64,000 nucleotides of DNA from Seohaeicola saemankumensis. GTDB lineage: Bacteria; Pseudomonadota; Alphaproteobacteria; Rhodobacterales; Rhodobacteraceae. The stretch is from NCBI RefSeq assembly GCF_042678485.1, contig NZ_JBHTKR010000002.1:124001-188000 (forward strand). Reading direction: 5' to 3'. How positions within the stretch are numbered: position 1 is the stretch's first letter; every line of letters begins with the position of its first letter. Below the pieces are notes generated by a model. The model was not told the DNA's origin. It worked only from the letters and a program-made list of their open reading frames with translations, and did not search any database. This document shows, in pieces, positions 35,921 through 44,539 of this stretch. The position numbers were made by a program, and so were the translations under genes.

Positions 35921-36948
35921 AGGGCCGTCAGATCATCCTCGACCATGTGAACGGGCGCGAAGCCGCGGCCCTGATCGTGGATGGCCGTCTTGAAGACCTG
36001 CTGATCGACGGTGACGATCCGCGCCCCGGTGCGATCTACCGCGCCGTGGCCGATCGTCCCGTGAAGGGGCAGGGCGGGCTGTTTCTGCGTACGCCCGACG
36101 GCACCGCCTTTCTGCGCCAGGTCAAGGGCATCGCCCCCGGAGATACGATGCTGGTCCAGGTCACCGGCCATGCCGAAGACGGCAAGGCACTGCCGGTCAC
36201 CCAGAAGCTGCTGTTCAAAAGCCGCTATGCCATCGTGACACCCGACGCACCGGGCCTGAATGTCAGCCGCTCGATCAAGGATGACGATCTGCGCGATACG
36301 CTTCTGGCCATCGCACATGAGGTGATGGGCGATAGCAAGATGGGCCTGATCCTGCGCTCAAGCTGCGCCGAGGCCGATCCCGAAGACATCGGCGAGGATA
36401 TTGCCGAAATGGCGGATCTGGCAGTGGCGGTACTGGCCGATACCGAGGGTGAGGCGGAATGCCTGACCGAAGGTGACGGGCCCCATGCCGTCGCCTGGCG
36501 GGATTGGGTGGAACCGGCCGAGATCATCACCCAGGCGGGCAGCTTCGCCAGCCATGGCGTGCTCGAGATGATCGACGCGCTGCTGGATCCCCGCGTGACC
36601 CTTGCCGGGGGCGGCCACGCCTTCATCGAACCTACCCGCGCGCTTGTGGCGGTGGATGTGAACACCGGGGCGGATACAAGCCCGGCCGCCGCCCTCAAGG
36701 CCAATATCACCCTGGGCCGTGACCTGCCGCGCCTGCTGCGCCTGCGCGGGTTGGGTGGCCAGATCACGCTTGACCTGGCGCCCATGCCGAAAAAGGATCG
36801 CCGCGCGTTTGAAATGGCGATCAAGGCGGCGTTTCGGGCCGACAGTATCGAAACCGTTCTGGCCGGATGGACCCCGTTGGGCCATTACGAATTGCAGCGC
36901 CAAAGGGTGCGCCAACCTCTGACAACCTTGCTGGAGCCGCGTGGATGA
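35917..36948 (+). CDS. Short ribonuclease E/G family protein
   Basis: 343 residues, shorter than RNase G (~490) and RNase E. It retains the DNase I-like catalytic core, with the metal-binding segment ALVAVDVNTGADTSPA. The N-terminal part (MKGRQIILDHVNGREAAALI) resembles the alphaproteobacterial short form encoded between maf and yacG. The C-terminal zinc-link and degradosome scaffold regions are absent. It may process rRNA or mRNA ends as a minor endoribonuclease. ATGA overlaps link it to both neighbours. Confidence 0.88.
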   Translation: MKGRQIILDHVNGREAAALIVDGRLEDLLIDGDDPRPGAIYRAVADRPVKGQGGLFLRTPDGTAFLRQVKGIAPGDTMLVQVTGHAEDGKALPVTQKLLFKSRYAIVTPDAPGLNVSRSIKDDDLRDTLLAIAHEVMGDSKMGLILRSSCAEADPEDIGEDIAEMADLAVAVLADTEGEAECLTEGDGPHAVAWRDWVEPAEIITQAGSFASHGVLEMIDALLDPRVTLAGGGHAFIEPTRALVAVDVNTGADTSPAAALKANITLGRDLPRLLRLRGLGGQITLDLAPMPKKDRRAFEMAIKAAFRADSIETVLAGWTPLGHYELQRQRVRQPLTTLLEPRG

Positions 36949-37139
36949 CCTGTCCGATCTGCCAGCGCAAACCTGATCAGGCCTATCGTCCGTTCTGTTC
37001 GAAACGCTGCGCCGACGTGGATCTGGCGCGCTGGTTCAGCGGATCCTATGCCGTGCCCTCGCAGGATCCTGACGATATCGAGGCCGCGCTGGACGCCATG
37101 GATGAGGCGTTGCGCGACCTGCCGCACAAACCCCACTAG
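36945..37139 (+). CDS. yacG: DNA gyrase inhibitor YacG
   Basis: 64 residues with the treble-clef zinc site of YacG: CPIC at residues 3-6 and FCSKRCADVDLARW with the second cysteine pair. YacG binds GyrB and inhibits gyrase in E. coli. The start overlaps the RNase stop (ATGA). The acidic tail DPDDIEAALDAMDEAL is typical. It is the last gene of the run before tRNA-Phe. Confidence 0.92.
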   Translation: MTCPICQRKPDQAYRPFCSKRCADVDLARWFSGSYAVPSQDPDDIEAALDAMDEALRDLPHKPH

Positions 37140-37142
37140 CCT

Positions 37143-37166
37143 GGCCCGCCACCCCTGGGTCGGGCC
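37143..37166 (+). terminator. Possible terminator after yacG
   Basis: GGCCCG (37143-37148) pairs with CGGGCC (37161-37166), with an inner ACCC/GGGT stem. It lies right after yacG and before tRNA-Phe. There is no clear U-tract, so the role is uncertain. Confidence 0.4.
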
Positions 37167-37285
37167 TTGCGGATCCATCTGCAAAACCTTTGCCTTGGCA
37201 AGGTGAAATTTTTCCGCAAACCCACTGGACAGCCCGCAGCACCTCGCCTAGAACGCTGCAACCCGAACGCCTCGCGTTCTCCCGT

Positions 37286-37360
37286 GCCCGGGTAGCTCAG
37301 GGGTAGAGCAGTGGATTGAAAATCCTCGTGTCGGTGGTTCGATTCCGCCCCCGGGCACCA
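37286..37360 (+). tRNA. tRNA-Phe (anticodon GAA), insertion site of the island
   Basis: 75 bases with encoded CCA: begins GCCCGGGTAGCTCAGGGGTA and has anticodon loop TTGAAAA (GAA). The acceptor arms GCCCGGG and CCCGGGC pair perfectly, and the T arm is GGTTCGATTCC. The tRNA is intact. A 33-bp exact repeat of its positions 37315-37347 recurs at 45102-45134, which marks its 3' half as the attachment core of the downstream island. Confidence 0.96.
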
Positions 37361-37583
37361 CTTTTAAAAGCAAAGTCAACACACTAGCCATCACACAGTT
37401 TTTTGTTCCTGCGTTGCACACTCATCGCACAGTTTTACCATGCGTTGCTGACTGGATTAGAGGGCTAAGAAGCTGTGTCGAACACAGTGTATGGAATCGT
37501 TGTGTTGAACACAGTCTTCACAGCACACTGTTTGCCCACAGTAACTGCAGCACAGTTCTTCCCCACATTGTATTCCAGCTAGC
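37361..37583. repeat. tRNA-linked AACAC/GTGTT module, copy 1
   Basis: Starts directly after the tRNA-Phe CCA and matches copy 2 (45147 on) and copy 3 (46661 on) throughout with gaps. Shared parts are a TAGCCATCACACAGTTTT-like lead, a GCGTTGC...GCACAGTTTT...GCGTTGCTG stretch, and then a 34-base core (37480-37513) that differs from copies 2 and 3 at one base. The core is built from alternating AACAC and GTGTT pentamers that can pair in several registers. The tail TTCTTCCCCACA also occurs in the partial copy at 45913. The stop of a minus-strand gene fragment lies 26 bases further. Confidence 0.8.
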
Positions 37584-37608
37584 TCCACTGTGCTGCCGCC
37601 GGGATCGG

Positions 37609-38097
37609 TCAAGTGGTCAATGGAATGAGTAAGACGTCCAGTACAGCTGCCGTTGTCGCTCCTATTCCTGCGTCCACAAGAAATGAGCGTATCTGCGACC
37701 CTGTGAGGTGCTGACCACGGGCAGCTTTTCCTGCGATGATTGCTGTACTCACCAATGCTGATGTGGCAAGCCCTTCGCTTATCTCATCAAAAAGTCCATC
37801 GCCCTTCAGTTCAGCAAGCCTGGCATAGACATCGCGTGTCAGCTCGTCGTTTGAGAACCCTGAGCTCTCAATGCCGGGCATTCTAGCGGCCACTTCTTCA
37901 GTCACCCTGATTTCTATCTCAGGGTATCGCGCCAAGTGTTCCAGAACTTGGGCTTCGGATGCCACCGCTTTCAGTTGGACCTCACCGATAGAGTTTCCAT
38001 CGACAACGAACTCAACGTCACCGCCCGGATGGTTGGTGAATTCCTTTACCTTGGCTTGAACCTGATCCCAGTCACCGTTCTCCGCCTGCACGAACAA
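37609..38097 (-). pseudogene. 3' fragment of a larger unknown gene
   Basis: An open frame of 162 residues beginning with a TTG, preceded in frame by GQTKGIYHELL after a TAG. The text KGIYHELLFVQAENGDWDQV reads like the middle of a protein, so the 5' end seems lost. Later parts are acidic and then hydrophobic (ISEGLATSALVSTAIIAGKA), possibly one membrane segment near the C-terminus. I do not recognise the family with confidence; it faintly recalls C-terminal domains of mobile-element or effector proteins. The stop lies just past the copy 1 module, the same arrangement as the GFA and CoiA-like genes beside copies 2 and 3. Confidence 0.5.
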
Positions 38098-38227
38098 GAG
38101 CTCGTGGTAGATGCCCTTTGTCTGACCCTAAGCAGCATATCGCCTGGGCGTTCTTGCTGGCCGCGTGTAACAAAGTAAATTCAGGCCATCATCGGGCCGA
38201 AGCCCGCTTCCATTCAAGGAAAAAGCC

Positions 38228-38836
38228 GTGACCACAGAGCAAGTGAAAGTCTATGTCTGGACCGATTTCGTTTGCCCCTATTGCCTGATCGGCGAAAGCA
38301 CGATCCATGCGGCGGTCGAGGCCGAGGGTGCCGCGCTGGTATGGCTGCCGTTCGAGTTGCGCCCACATCCGACCCCGACGCTGCACCCCGAAGATGACTA
38401 TCTGCAGACGACTTGGAAGCAGAGTGTCTACCCAACGGCAGAAAGGCTTGGTGTAGGCATCCGCCTGCCTACAATCTCACCACAGCCCTATACGCGGACG
38501 GCCTTTATCGGGATGCAATGGGCAGCCGATCAGGGCAAAGCGAACACCTATGTCGAAGCCGTCCTGCGATCCTTCTTCCAAGAAAATCGAGACATTGGTG
38601 ACGTCGCGGTCCTGAAGCAGATCGTTAGCGGTCTCGGTCTTGATGCGGACGATTTTGAAGTGGCGCTGGTTCAGTCGGAATATGCTCGCCGCCACGACGC
38701 GGCGCTGGCCCTAGCCCGGAACGTTGGGGTGCAGGCCGTGCCGTCGGTACTGATCGGAGACCACCTCACATCTGGAATGCGAGATGTGGGTAGCCTGCGT
38801 GCCATGATCCGCGCAGCGACGTTTAACCTATTATAG
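38228..38836 (+). CDS. DsbA/FrnE-family thiol oxidoreductase (cytoplasmic)
   Basis: 202 residues, starting at GTG with CAAGGAAAAAGCC upstream. The redox motif CPYC is in WTDFVCPYCLIGES and the cis-proline loop in QAVPSVLIG, as in FrnE/2-hydroxychromene isomerase-like members of the DsbA superfamily. No signal peptide, so it is cytoplasmic. Its composition is nearer the host than the surrounding AT-rich DNA. It may handle oxidative stress or modify a small aromatic; this is not decidable here. Confidence 0.87.
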   Translation: MTTEQVKVYVWTDFVCPYCLIGESTIHAAVEAEGAALVWLPFELRPHPTPTLHPEDDYLQTTWKQSVYPTAERLGVGIRLPTISPQPYTRTAFIGMQWAADQGKANTYVEAVLRSFFQENRDIGDVAVLKQIVSGLGLDADDFEVALVQSEYARRHDAALALARNVGVQAVPSVLIGDHLTSGMRDVGSLRAMIRAATFNLL

Positions 38837-39323
38837 GTCTGGCCATCATCTTGCCCGCGCGATGCGGGGGGCTGCTTCGTCCGCTCAGTTGCCATTCGTA
38901 TAAAGCACCGCGAACGACCGATTTCCGACCATCGTGTGGACCAGGCCGGTACGGGATTGGGGGCCTAGCTAATGTCCGCTTCTGCAGCAGGCCAAGGGAA
39001 CGCTCGCACACGCGGCGAAGGGCTGCAATCCGCCCGATTGTTGGATAATCGCGAATGGCCCAAAGCTGCCGTTTGGTCGTGGGGCGCTCTGCCGTAGCGC
39101 AGTCCGCCAGGGCAGGTGTCTGTGACGCAAACGTGACGGGCACTGTCGAACGAAGAGAGAAAACCTCGTGCGGCTGCAGGCCGTCCAAGTTGGTCATGCA
39201 CAGCGACCCTTGATTTGCCGCGAGTCAGACCTGTGAGCGGATGGCGGGCATCTGTGGTAAACTTAAAGCAGGAGCTTGGCAGCGCCGAACACGGGTTGCG
39301 CGCCGTACGGGAAGGAGGGGCTC
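38837..39323. other. Island spacer without a recognisable gene
   Basis: 487 bases. An open frame on the minus strand (38823-39197) has a composition and length that could be coding, but no motif, no ribosome site and overlap with the FrnE-like gene. I see no repeat or RNA. Confidence 0.4.
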
Positions 39324-40148
39324 ATGAGAGATACGAAGGCCTTTGCGGAACTGGAAAAGAGGGAATGGTCAAAACCTGGCGTCGCCGGCGCCTATGCGAA
39401 GGGGTTCTCAAAAGCTGCGGACATGGTCGTCCCGCACCTCGTGGCTGCCGTGCAGGCGGGGCCGGGCACGGATGCACTCGATCTCTGCTGCGGGCACGGC
39501 AACGTCTCTGCGGGCCTTCTTGTTGCCAAGGCGCGGGTGACCGGCCTCGATTTCTCCGCTGCCATGCTCGAGCTTGCCCGTGCAGCGGTGCCAGGCGCCA
39601 GTTTCGTCGAAGGCGATGCGATGCAGCTTGCATTTGACGATGCCACCTTTGACGCGGTGACGATCGGGTTTGGCATGCCGCACGTTCCCGAACCGCCGCG
39701 CGTCCTGGCGGAGGCGCGCCGCGTGTTGCGTCCGGGCGGGAGGATCGCATTTTCGACTTGGTGCGGTCCCGATGTTGAGGGTGCATTCGGCTATGTCTTC
39801 GGCGCGATCAGAGCACATGGATCGCCCGACATCGTTCTACCTCCAGGGCCTGGCGCCAACGACTACGCCGACCCCGACATCGCCTACCCGGTGCTGCAAG
39901 CCGCGGGCTTCGGGGCGTTCCACTGCGAGACGGTAGCCTCCAGTTGGCACGCCGACGACCCGGGTCTCGCCTTCGATTTTTTCCGCGACGGAACCGCCAG
40001 GGGGGGTGCGCTTCTTCGTCCGCAACCCGAGGTCCATGCGCGACGCATCCGAGACGCGGTGGTTGAGAGAGTGATTGAGAACCATGGCGATGGCCCGGAA
40101 TGGACGATTCCGATGCCGGCCGTCGTCATTTCCGCTCAAGCCATTTGA
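39324..40148 (+). CDS. Class I SAM-dependent methyltransferase (UbiE-like)
   Basis: 274 residues. The SAM-binding motif is TDALDLCCGHGNVSAGLLVA, followed by VTGLDFSAAMLELAR and VEGDAMQLAFDDATFDAVTIG, as in UbiE/MenG-type methyltransferases. GGAAGGAGGGGCTC before the ATG at 39324 is a strong ribosome site, preferred over the ATG at 39276. The gene is GC-rich, unlike the AT-rich pieces on either side, so it arrived separately or is an ancient host-type gene. Substrate unknown. Confidence 0.85.
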   Translation: MRDTKAFAELEKREWSKPGVAGAYAKGFSKAADMVVPHLVAAVQAGPGTDALDLCCGHGNVSAGLLVAKARVTGLDFSAAMLELARAAVPGASFVEGDAMQLAFDDATFDAVTIGFGMPHVPEPPRVLAEARRVLRPGGRIAFSTWCGPDVEGAFGYVFGAIRAHGSPDIVLPPGPGANDYADPDIAYPVLQAAGFGAFHCETVASSWHADDPGLAFDFFRDGTARGGALLRPQPEVHARRIRDAVVERVIENHGDGPEWTIPMPAVVISAQAI

Positions 40149-40356
40149 GCCGGAGTGGATCTTTACCCGTCCATAGTTCGCTGCCAACTTTGGACGCGTT
40201 GCACCATTAAGGCGAGGTAGTGAATTAGCAGCTACAGAGACGGCCCGGAGCGGTCTTTCAAAAACCGCGCTGCAAGGGTCGGCTTGGAGCCCAAAGCGGA
40301 CGCAGAGTGATCCGGTGCTTAAGCACTAAGCAACGATGTCTGGACACTTTGTTTCG

Positions 40357-41277
40357 CTAGGTGACGGCTTCGAAAGGTTTCATCGCAGTGAAAAACGCTT
40401 GATGCACGGGAGCGTTTATTTTGTGCTTTCGTGCCAGTTCGACAATCTTTCCTGACAACCATGCGTTTTCCAACGGTCTGCCATTTTGCAAGTCTGTCAG
40501 CATTGAAGACTGCGCATTCGCACCCATGCCCATAGCAAACGCCATTGTCTTCTCTACAAATCCGTCGTCGAGCATAATGGCCTCTGCTTGGGCGACAGCG
40601 ACAGCCTCCCTCAGAGCGTGTTCAAATAGTTCTCTTGCGAACGGGTCTTCTTGAGTGAAACCGATTGGTTGCCTTGTCAAACAAGTAATCCCGGAAAAGC
40701 TGGCCAGGAACACGAACTTCTCCCATAACACCTGTGTTATGTTTTCGCTCATGGAGGCTTCGATTTCCGCCGCGCGACAGGCTGAGACGAATGACTGCAG
40801 CCTTTCGCTGCGTGCGCCGGACAATTCACCCACGGTAAGGCGCGCTAGATTTCCAGTGTGTCGGATAATGCCGGGAGCTTCGATTGCAAGTGGCGCATAG
40901 ACAATCCCACCTATCGCATGGCCAGGCCCAAGAATGTCATCAATTCTTTCTTCACTGCCGATACCATTCTGGAAGGATATGACGCCTGTTTGCTCGGATA
41001 CCAACGGGCGACATTGCTCTGCCGCTTCATCCACACTGTATAGTTTTACAGCAAAAACCACGATGTCGACCGGTCCGATGTCTTTTGGGTTGTCCGTGGC
41101 TTGAGCAGGAAAAACGACCGTCTCTCCCACCTCACTCTTAACCTGCAGGCCGTTCTCTCGGATGGCCTGGAGATGGGGGCCGCGCGCAACAAACCAAACG
41201 TCGTTATCTGTTTTTTGGGCAAGTTGCGCGCCAAAGTAGCCGCCTATGCCGCCACTGCCCATAATTGCTATCTTCAT
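40357..41277 (-). CDS. Ketopantoate reductase-family protein (PanE/ApbA-like)
   Basis: 306 residues with an NADP-binding Rossmann start MKIAIMGSGGIGGYFGAQL and a C-terminal helical domain. In E. coli PanE the catalytic lysine and an asparagine form KxxxN; here the segment is WEKFVFLASFSG, so the lysine is present but the asparagine position is leucine. That argues for a paralogue acting on another 2-keto acid rather than pantoate synthesis. Composition is AT-richer than the host. It stands alone, with no operon partner. Confidence 0.82.
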   Translation of the reverse strand: MKIAIMGSGGIGGYFGAQLAQKTDNDVWFVARGPHLQAIRENGLQVKSEVGETVVFPAQATDNPKDIGPVDIVVFAVKLYSVDEAAEQCRPLVSEQTGVISFQNGIGSEERIDDILGPGHAIGGIVYAPLAIEAPGIIRHTGNLARLTVGELSGARSERLQSFVSACRAAEIEASMSENITQVLWEKFVFLASFSGITCLTRQPIGFTQEDPFARELFEHALREAVAVAQAEAIMLDDGFVEKTMAFAMGMGANAQSSMLTDLQNGRPLENAWLSGKIVELARKHKINAPVHQAFFTAMKPFEAVT

Positions 41278-42095
41278 TGCAGCATCTATCCTAGAGATGA
41301 AGGATGAGACTATATACGAAAATCACACTCTTAATCATCTAAACTTTTAACCGAGCTCGACCCGAAAGCCGAAGTTGCGCGAGAAAGACTTTCATCCGGC
41401 GGCCCTTCTCTCGTGCCTTCTATTGTCAGGTAACTGCCTGATCGGTGCTGGCAAACGAACTCGAACCAGTCTCTGCTTGGACAGTGACACTGTCTTTATG
41501 CCGCGCAAAGACCGCGCCACTCGGCGAGAGCGGCGGCACGGTTGAGCTTGAAATCGGGTCGAGTTGAGAGGCTGCGTTCCTGATTGAAGTGGTTGTGAAC
41601 CGAGGATTGGACAGCAGCGAATTTCTGCAAATATCGCATCTGTCGGAAACGGAGCATCGCACGCTCCCGTCGTCGAAATGGCAGGTGGGAATTCTCTGCC
41701 CGATTGTTAAGCCAGCACCCTGTTTCCTGTTTCAAGATGTTGCCAACGGCTTTCATCGCAGCACCATAGGATCTCAGCCGTGGTCTATTCGCTGAGAAAC
41801 GAAGAAACCCAACCCGATTAGTAGGTGCAAGAAGTAGCTTAATTTACGCCAGATCCTGTCCAATTAATGGGGAGTAGCTCATTCCATCATTCGAGATAGC
41901 CGTCACTTTCGGGCCAGAGCGGTCATTTCGTTGCCGAAGCGGCGAAGGTCTGCTTCGAACCCATTTTTCCTAATGCTGTGAGCTGCCCCAAAGAGCGCAA
42001 AGCTTCTATTGCGGTCTTTGGGGGCTGAAAGTCGAGGCTGATTAGCGGTGACTGCCAGCGTGAACAAATCCGCTGGCCGCATTTTGCATTGTGAC
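41278..42095. other. Island spacer with transposase remnant
   Basis: 818 bases with no intact gene. The only recognisable content is the IS6-type transposase remnant listed separately. The rest has no repeats or motifs I can see. Confidence 0.5.
41496..41800 (-). pseudogene. IS6-family transposase, C-terminal remnant
   Basis: About 95 residues can be read on the minus strand, running from an LRSYGAAMKAVGN-like stretch through NNRAENSHLPFRRRERAML to FKLNRAAALAEWR. These are the C-terminal motifs of IS6/IS26-type DDE transposases, and the ENSH segment holds the final catalytic glutamate. The N-terminal two thirds are missing and no terminal inverted repeats are seen. It marks past transposition into the island. 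Confidence 0.75.
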
Positions 42096-43721
42096 CTACA
42101 TCATAACGCCCATATCAGGCATGTTGCTGCTGCCGGTTTTGGCAGGTTTGTCTGCTACCATGGCCTCCGTGGTGATCAATAGCCCGGCGACTGACGCAGC
42201 ATATTCCAACGCGATCCGCACGACTTTGGTTGGGTCAATTACACCGGCCTTTAGCATGTCCCCGTATTGCTCTGATTGTGCATCATATCCAAACGTCTTG
42301 CTGCCGTTCTCGATGATCTTGCCAGCGACTACGGACCCGTCAACACCGGCGTTTTCGGCGATCTGACGCAGGGGTGCCTGAAGCGCTTTGCGGATAATTG
42401 CGATACCTGCAACCTGGTCTGCGTTGTCGCCCTTGAGCGCTTCAAGCACTTTGCCCGCATGCACCAATGCAACACCGCCACCGGGCACAACGCCTTCTTG
42501 GACAGCGGCACGGGTCGCGTTCAGAGCATCGTCGACGCGGTCTTTGCGCTCTTTCACTTCAATCTCTGTGGCCCCGCCGACTTTGATTACCGCAACACCG
42601 CCCGCAAGTTTCGCGAGCCGTTCTTGCAATTTCTCTTTGTCGTAATCGGACGACGTCTCTTCGATCTGCGCACGGATCTGGGTCGCGCGGGCCGCAATAG
42701 CAGCCTTATCGCCAGCCCCGTCGATCACAGTTGTTGTGTCTTTGGTGATGGTGATCTTCCGGGCATTGCCGAGCATGTCCATCGTGACATTTTCTAGCTT
42801 GATCCCGAGTTCTTCGGAAATCACTTGCCCGCCGGTCAGCACCGCAAGGTCTTGCAGCATTGCCTTCCTGCGGTCACCAAAACCTGGGGCTTTGACTGCA
42901 GCGACCTTCAGACCACCACGCAATTTGTTGACCACAAGAGTCGCCAGTGCTTCGCCTTCGATGTCTTCGGCGATGATGAGCAGTTGCTTATCAGCCTGCA
43001 TGACGGCCTCAAGCAGCGGCACCATGGATGCCAAAGAGGACAGTTTTTTCTCGTGAAGTAGAATGACGCAGTCCTCAAGGTTTGCTGTCATCTTGGCAGG
43101 ATCAGTCACGAAATAGGGGCTGAGATAGCCGCGATCAAACTGCATCCCTTCAACCACTTCGGTTTCAGTCTCAAGGCCCTTGTTTTCTTCGACTGTAATG
43201 ACGCCTTCAATGCCGACCTTGGCCATTGCATCTGCAATCTGCTGACCGATTGCTGCTTCGCCATTGGCGGAGATTGTGCCGACTTTTGCGATCTCGGCCG
43301 TGTCGCCCACTGGCCGGGACATTGCCTTGACCTCTGCAACAACGGCTGTGACGGCTTTGTCGATGCCGCGCTTGAGGTCCATCGGGTTCATGCCTGCAGC
43401 GACAGCCTTCATGCCTTCTTTGACAATAGCTTGGGCCAGAACCGTAGCGGTGGTTGTGCCATCACCTGCTTCATCATTGGTGCGCGATGCAACGTCTTTG
43501 ACTAGCTGCGCGCCCATGTTTTCAAAGGGATCGGAGAGTTCGATTTCCTTGGCGACAGTCACACCGTCCTTCGTGATGCGCGGGGCACCGTAAGATTTGT
43601 CGATAACCACGTTGCGCCCTTTGGGGCCGAGTGTGACTTTGACGGCATTGGCGAGTGTATTGATGCCCTTGAGCATGCGGTCACGGGAGTCCGTGCCGAA
43701 TTTGACGTCTTTTGCAGACAT
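42096..43721 (-). CDS. groEL: Chaperonin GroEL (60 kDa)
   Basis: 541 residues, the standard length. The protein forms the tetradecameric folding chamber that works with GroES and ATP. Motifs DEAGDGTTTATVLAQ (catalytic aspartate) and the TLGPKGRNVVIDKSYG nucleotide site are intact. Two features are less usual: the C-terminal tail ends MPDMGVMM instead of the GGM-rich tail of major GroELs, and it lies in a mobile-looking island. Codons are AT-richer than in the housekeeping genes. It may be an additional, acquired copy; a second groEL elsewhere in the genome would decide this. Confidence 0.95.
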   Translation of the reverse strand: MSAKDVKFGTDSRDRMLKGINTLANAVKVTLGPKGRNVVIDKSYGAPRITKDGVTVAKEIELSDPFENMGAQLVKDVASRTNDEAGDGTTTATVLAQAIVKEGMKAVAAGMNPMDLKRGIDKAVTAVVAEVKAMSRPVGDTAEIAKVGTISANGEAAIGQQIADAMAKVGIEGVITVEENKGLETETEVVEGMQFDRGYLSPYFVTDPAKMTANLEDCVILLHEKKLSSLASMVPLLEAVMQADKQLLIIAEDIEGEALATLVVNKLRGGLKVAAVKAPGFGDRRKAMLQDLAVLTGGQVISEELGIKLENVTMDMLGNARKITITKDTTTVIDGAGDKAAIAARATQIRAQIEETSSDYDKEKLQERLAKLAGGVAVIKVGGATEIEVKERKDRVDDALNATRAAVQEGVVPGGGVALVHAGKVLEALKGDNADQVAGIAIIRKALQAPLRQIAENAGVDGSVVAGKIIENGSKTFGYDAQSEQYGDMLKAGVIDPTKVVRIALEYAASVAGLLITTEAMVADKPAKTGSSNMPDMGVMM

Positions 43722-43761
43722 GTCGGTATTCCTAATTGAATGTGTAAACAGGCAGCGTTGT

Positions 43762-44049
43762 TCAGGCCAAAATGCCCAGAATGTCGCTTTCTTTCATGAT
43801 CAGCAGCTCTTCGCCGTCGAGTTTGACTTCGGCGCCGGACCATTTGCCGAACAGGATTTTATCACCCGCTTTGACATCCATGGCAATGCGCGCACCGGCG
43901 TCATCTTTTGCACCCGCGCCGACAGACACAACCTCGCCTTCTTGTGGTTTTTCCTTAGCGCTGTCGGGGATGATAAGACCGCCCGCAGTTTTTTCGTCGC
44001 CTTCAATGCGGCGTACAAGAACACGGTCATGTAAAGGGATAAACGTCAT
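43762..44049 (-). CDS. groES: Co-chaperonin GroES
   Basis: 95 residues, the normal GroES size, starting MTFIPLHDRVLVRR. The mobile loop with the conserved EKTAGGLIIPDSAKEKPQ is visible. The ATG at 44049 follows GAGAAGGAGC. An upstream in-frame ATG would add 22 non-family residues and run across the CIRCE element, so it is rejected. groEL follows 40 bases downstream. The CIRCE element 52 bases upstream implies HrcA repression and heat induction. Confidence 0.95.
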   Translation of the reverse strand: MTFIPLHDRVLVRRIEGDEKTAGGLIIPDSAKEKPQEGEVVSVGAGAKDDAGARIAMDVKAGDKILFGKWSGAEVKLDGEELLIMKESDILGILA

Positions 44050-44101
44050 GGAAATGCTCCTTCTCGAGATTTCCGGTAGGGGTGGCATGTGTAGAAACGC
44101 A

Positions 44102-44128
44102 TTGGCACTCGCCACGCCTGAGTGCCAA
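44102..44128 (-). promoter_or_regulatory. CIRCE element, HrcA operator of groESL
   Basis: Perfect inverted repeat TTGGCACTC (44102-44110), nine bases, GAGTGCCAA (44120-44128): the CIRCE arrangement of 9-9-9, differing from the common TTAGCACTC arm only at the third base. It lies upstream of groES, so the pair should be repressed by HrcA, which must be encoded elsewhere. Confidence 0.9.
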
Positions 44129-44176
44129 TGTTGTTGAGGTGGCTATCGCTGCAGGCTGCCGCAAGTGTCTGTAGAA

Positions 44177-44539
44177 CTATATTTCATCGGGAACAATTGT
44201 CCTGAATTCAGCGAGACAGTGGGCGGCCCTGACGTCAGACACGGATACCGCCACCTGCGAAATGGTGGCGACCGATACTACGACCGGTAGCCAGCCGTCG
44301 GGAAGGGCTTCGCGCCTCTGCCGGTTCAAGTAGAACAGGATCGACAGGCATATTGCCCCAATCGGAGCTACCCCAATCAGCGACAACGGAAACAGGCAAA
44401 ACCATGCGCTCGCGTCGCAGCCCCAAGGTGCGAACCAGTAAATTGAATACGCTAGGGCTATTGGGGTAGACGCCGTCAAAACGGCCGCAACAAGATAGTC
44501 AAACCTGCTGAGCGAGCAGAAATGAGACCAGATCATCAC
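44177..44539 (-). CDS. Possible small membrane protein
   Basis: 120 residues, with hydrophobic stretches near residues 15-36 and 46-70 that look like two or three membrane helices, and a cysteine-bearing SAWFCLFPL segment. It has no family resemblance that I recognise and no strong ribosome site. It is upstream of groES on the same strand and may be unrelated. The alternative is a chance open frame. Confidence 0.4.
   Translation of the reverse strand: MMIWSHFCSLSRFDYLVAAVLTASTPIALAYSIYWFAPWGCDASAWFCLFPLSLIGVAPIGAICLSILFYLNRQRREALPDGWLPVVVSVATISQVAVSVSDVRAAHCLAEFRTIVPDEI

Noticed and set aside
38823..39197. 124-residue minus-strand frame in the island
   Set aside because: No ribosome site, no family resemblance, and it overlaps the FrnE-like gene end. 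Left as unassigned spacer.
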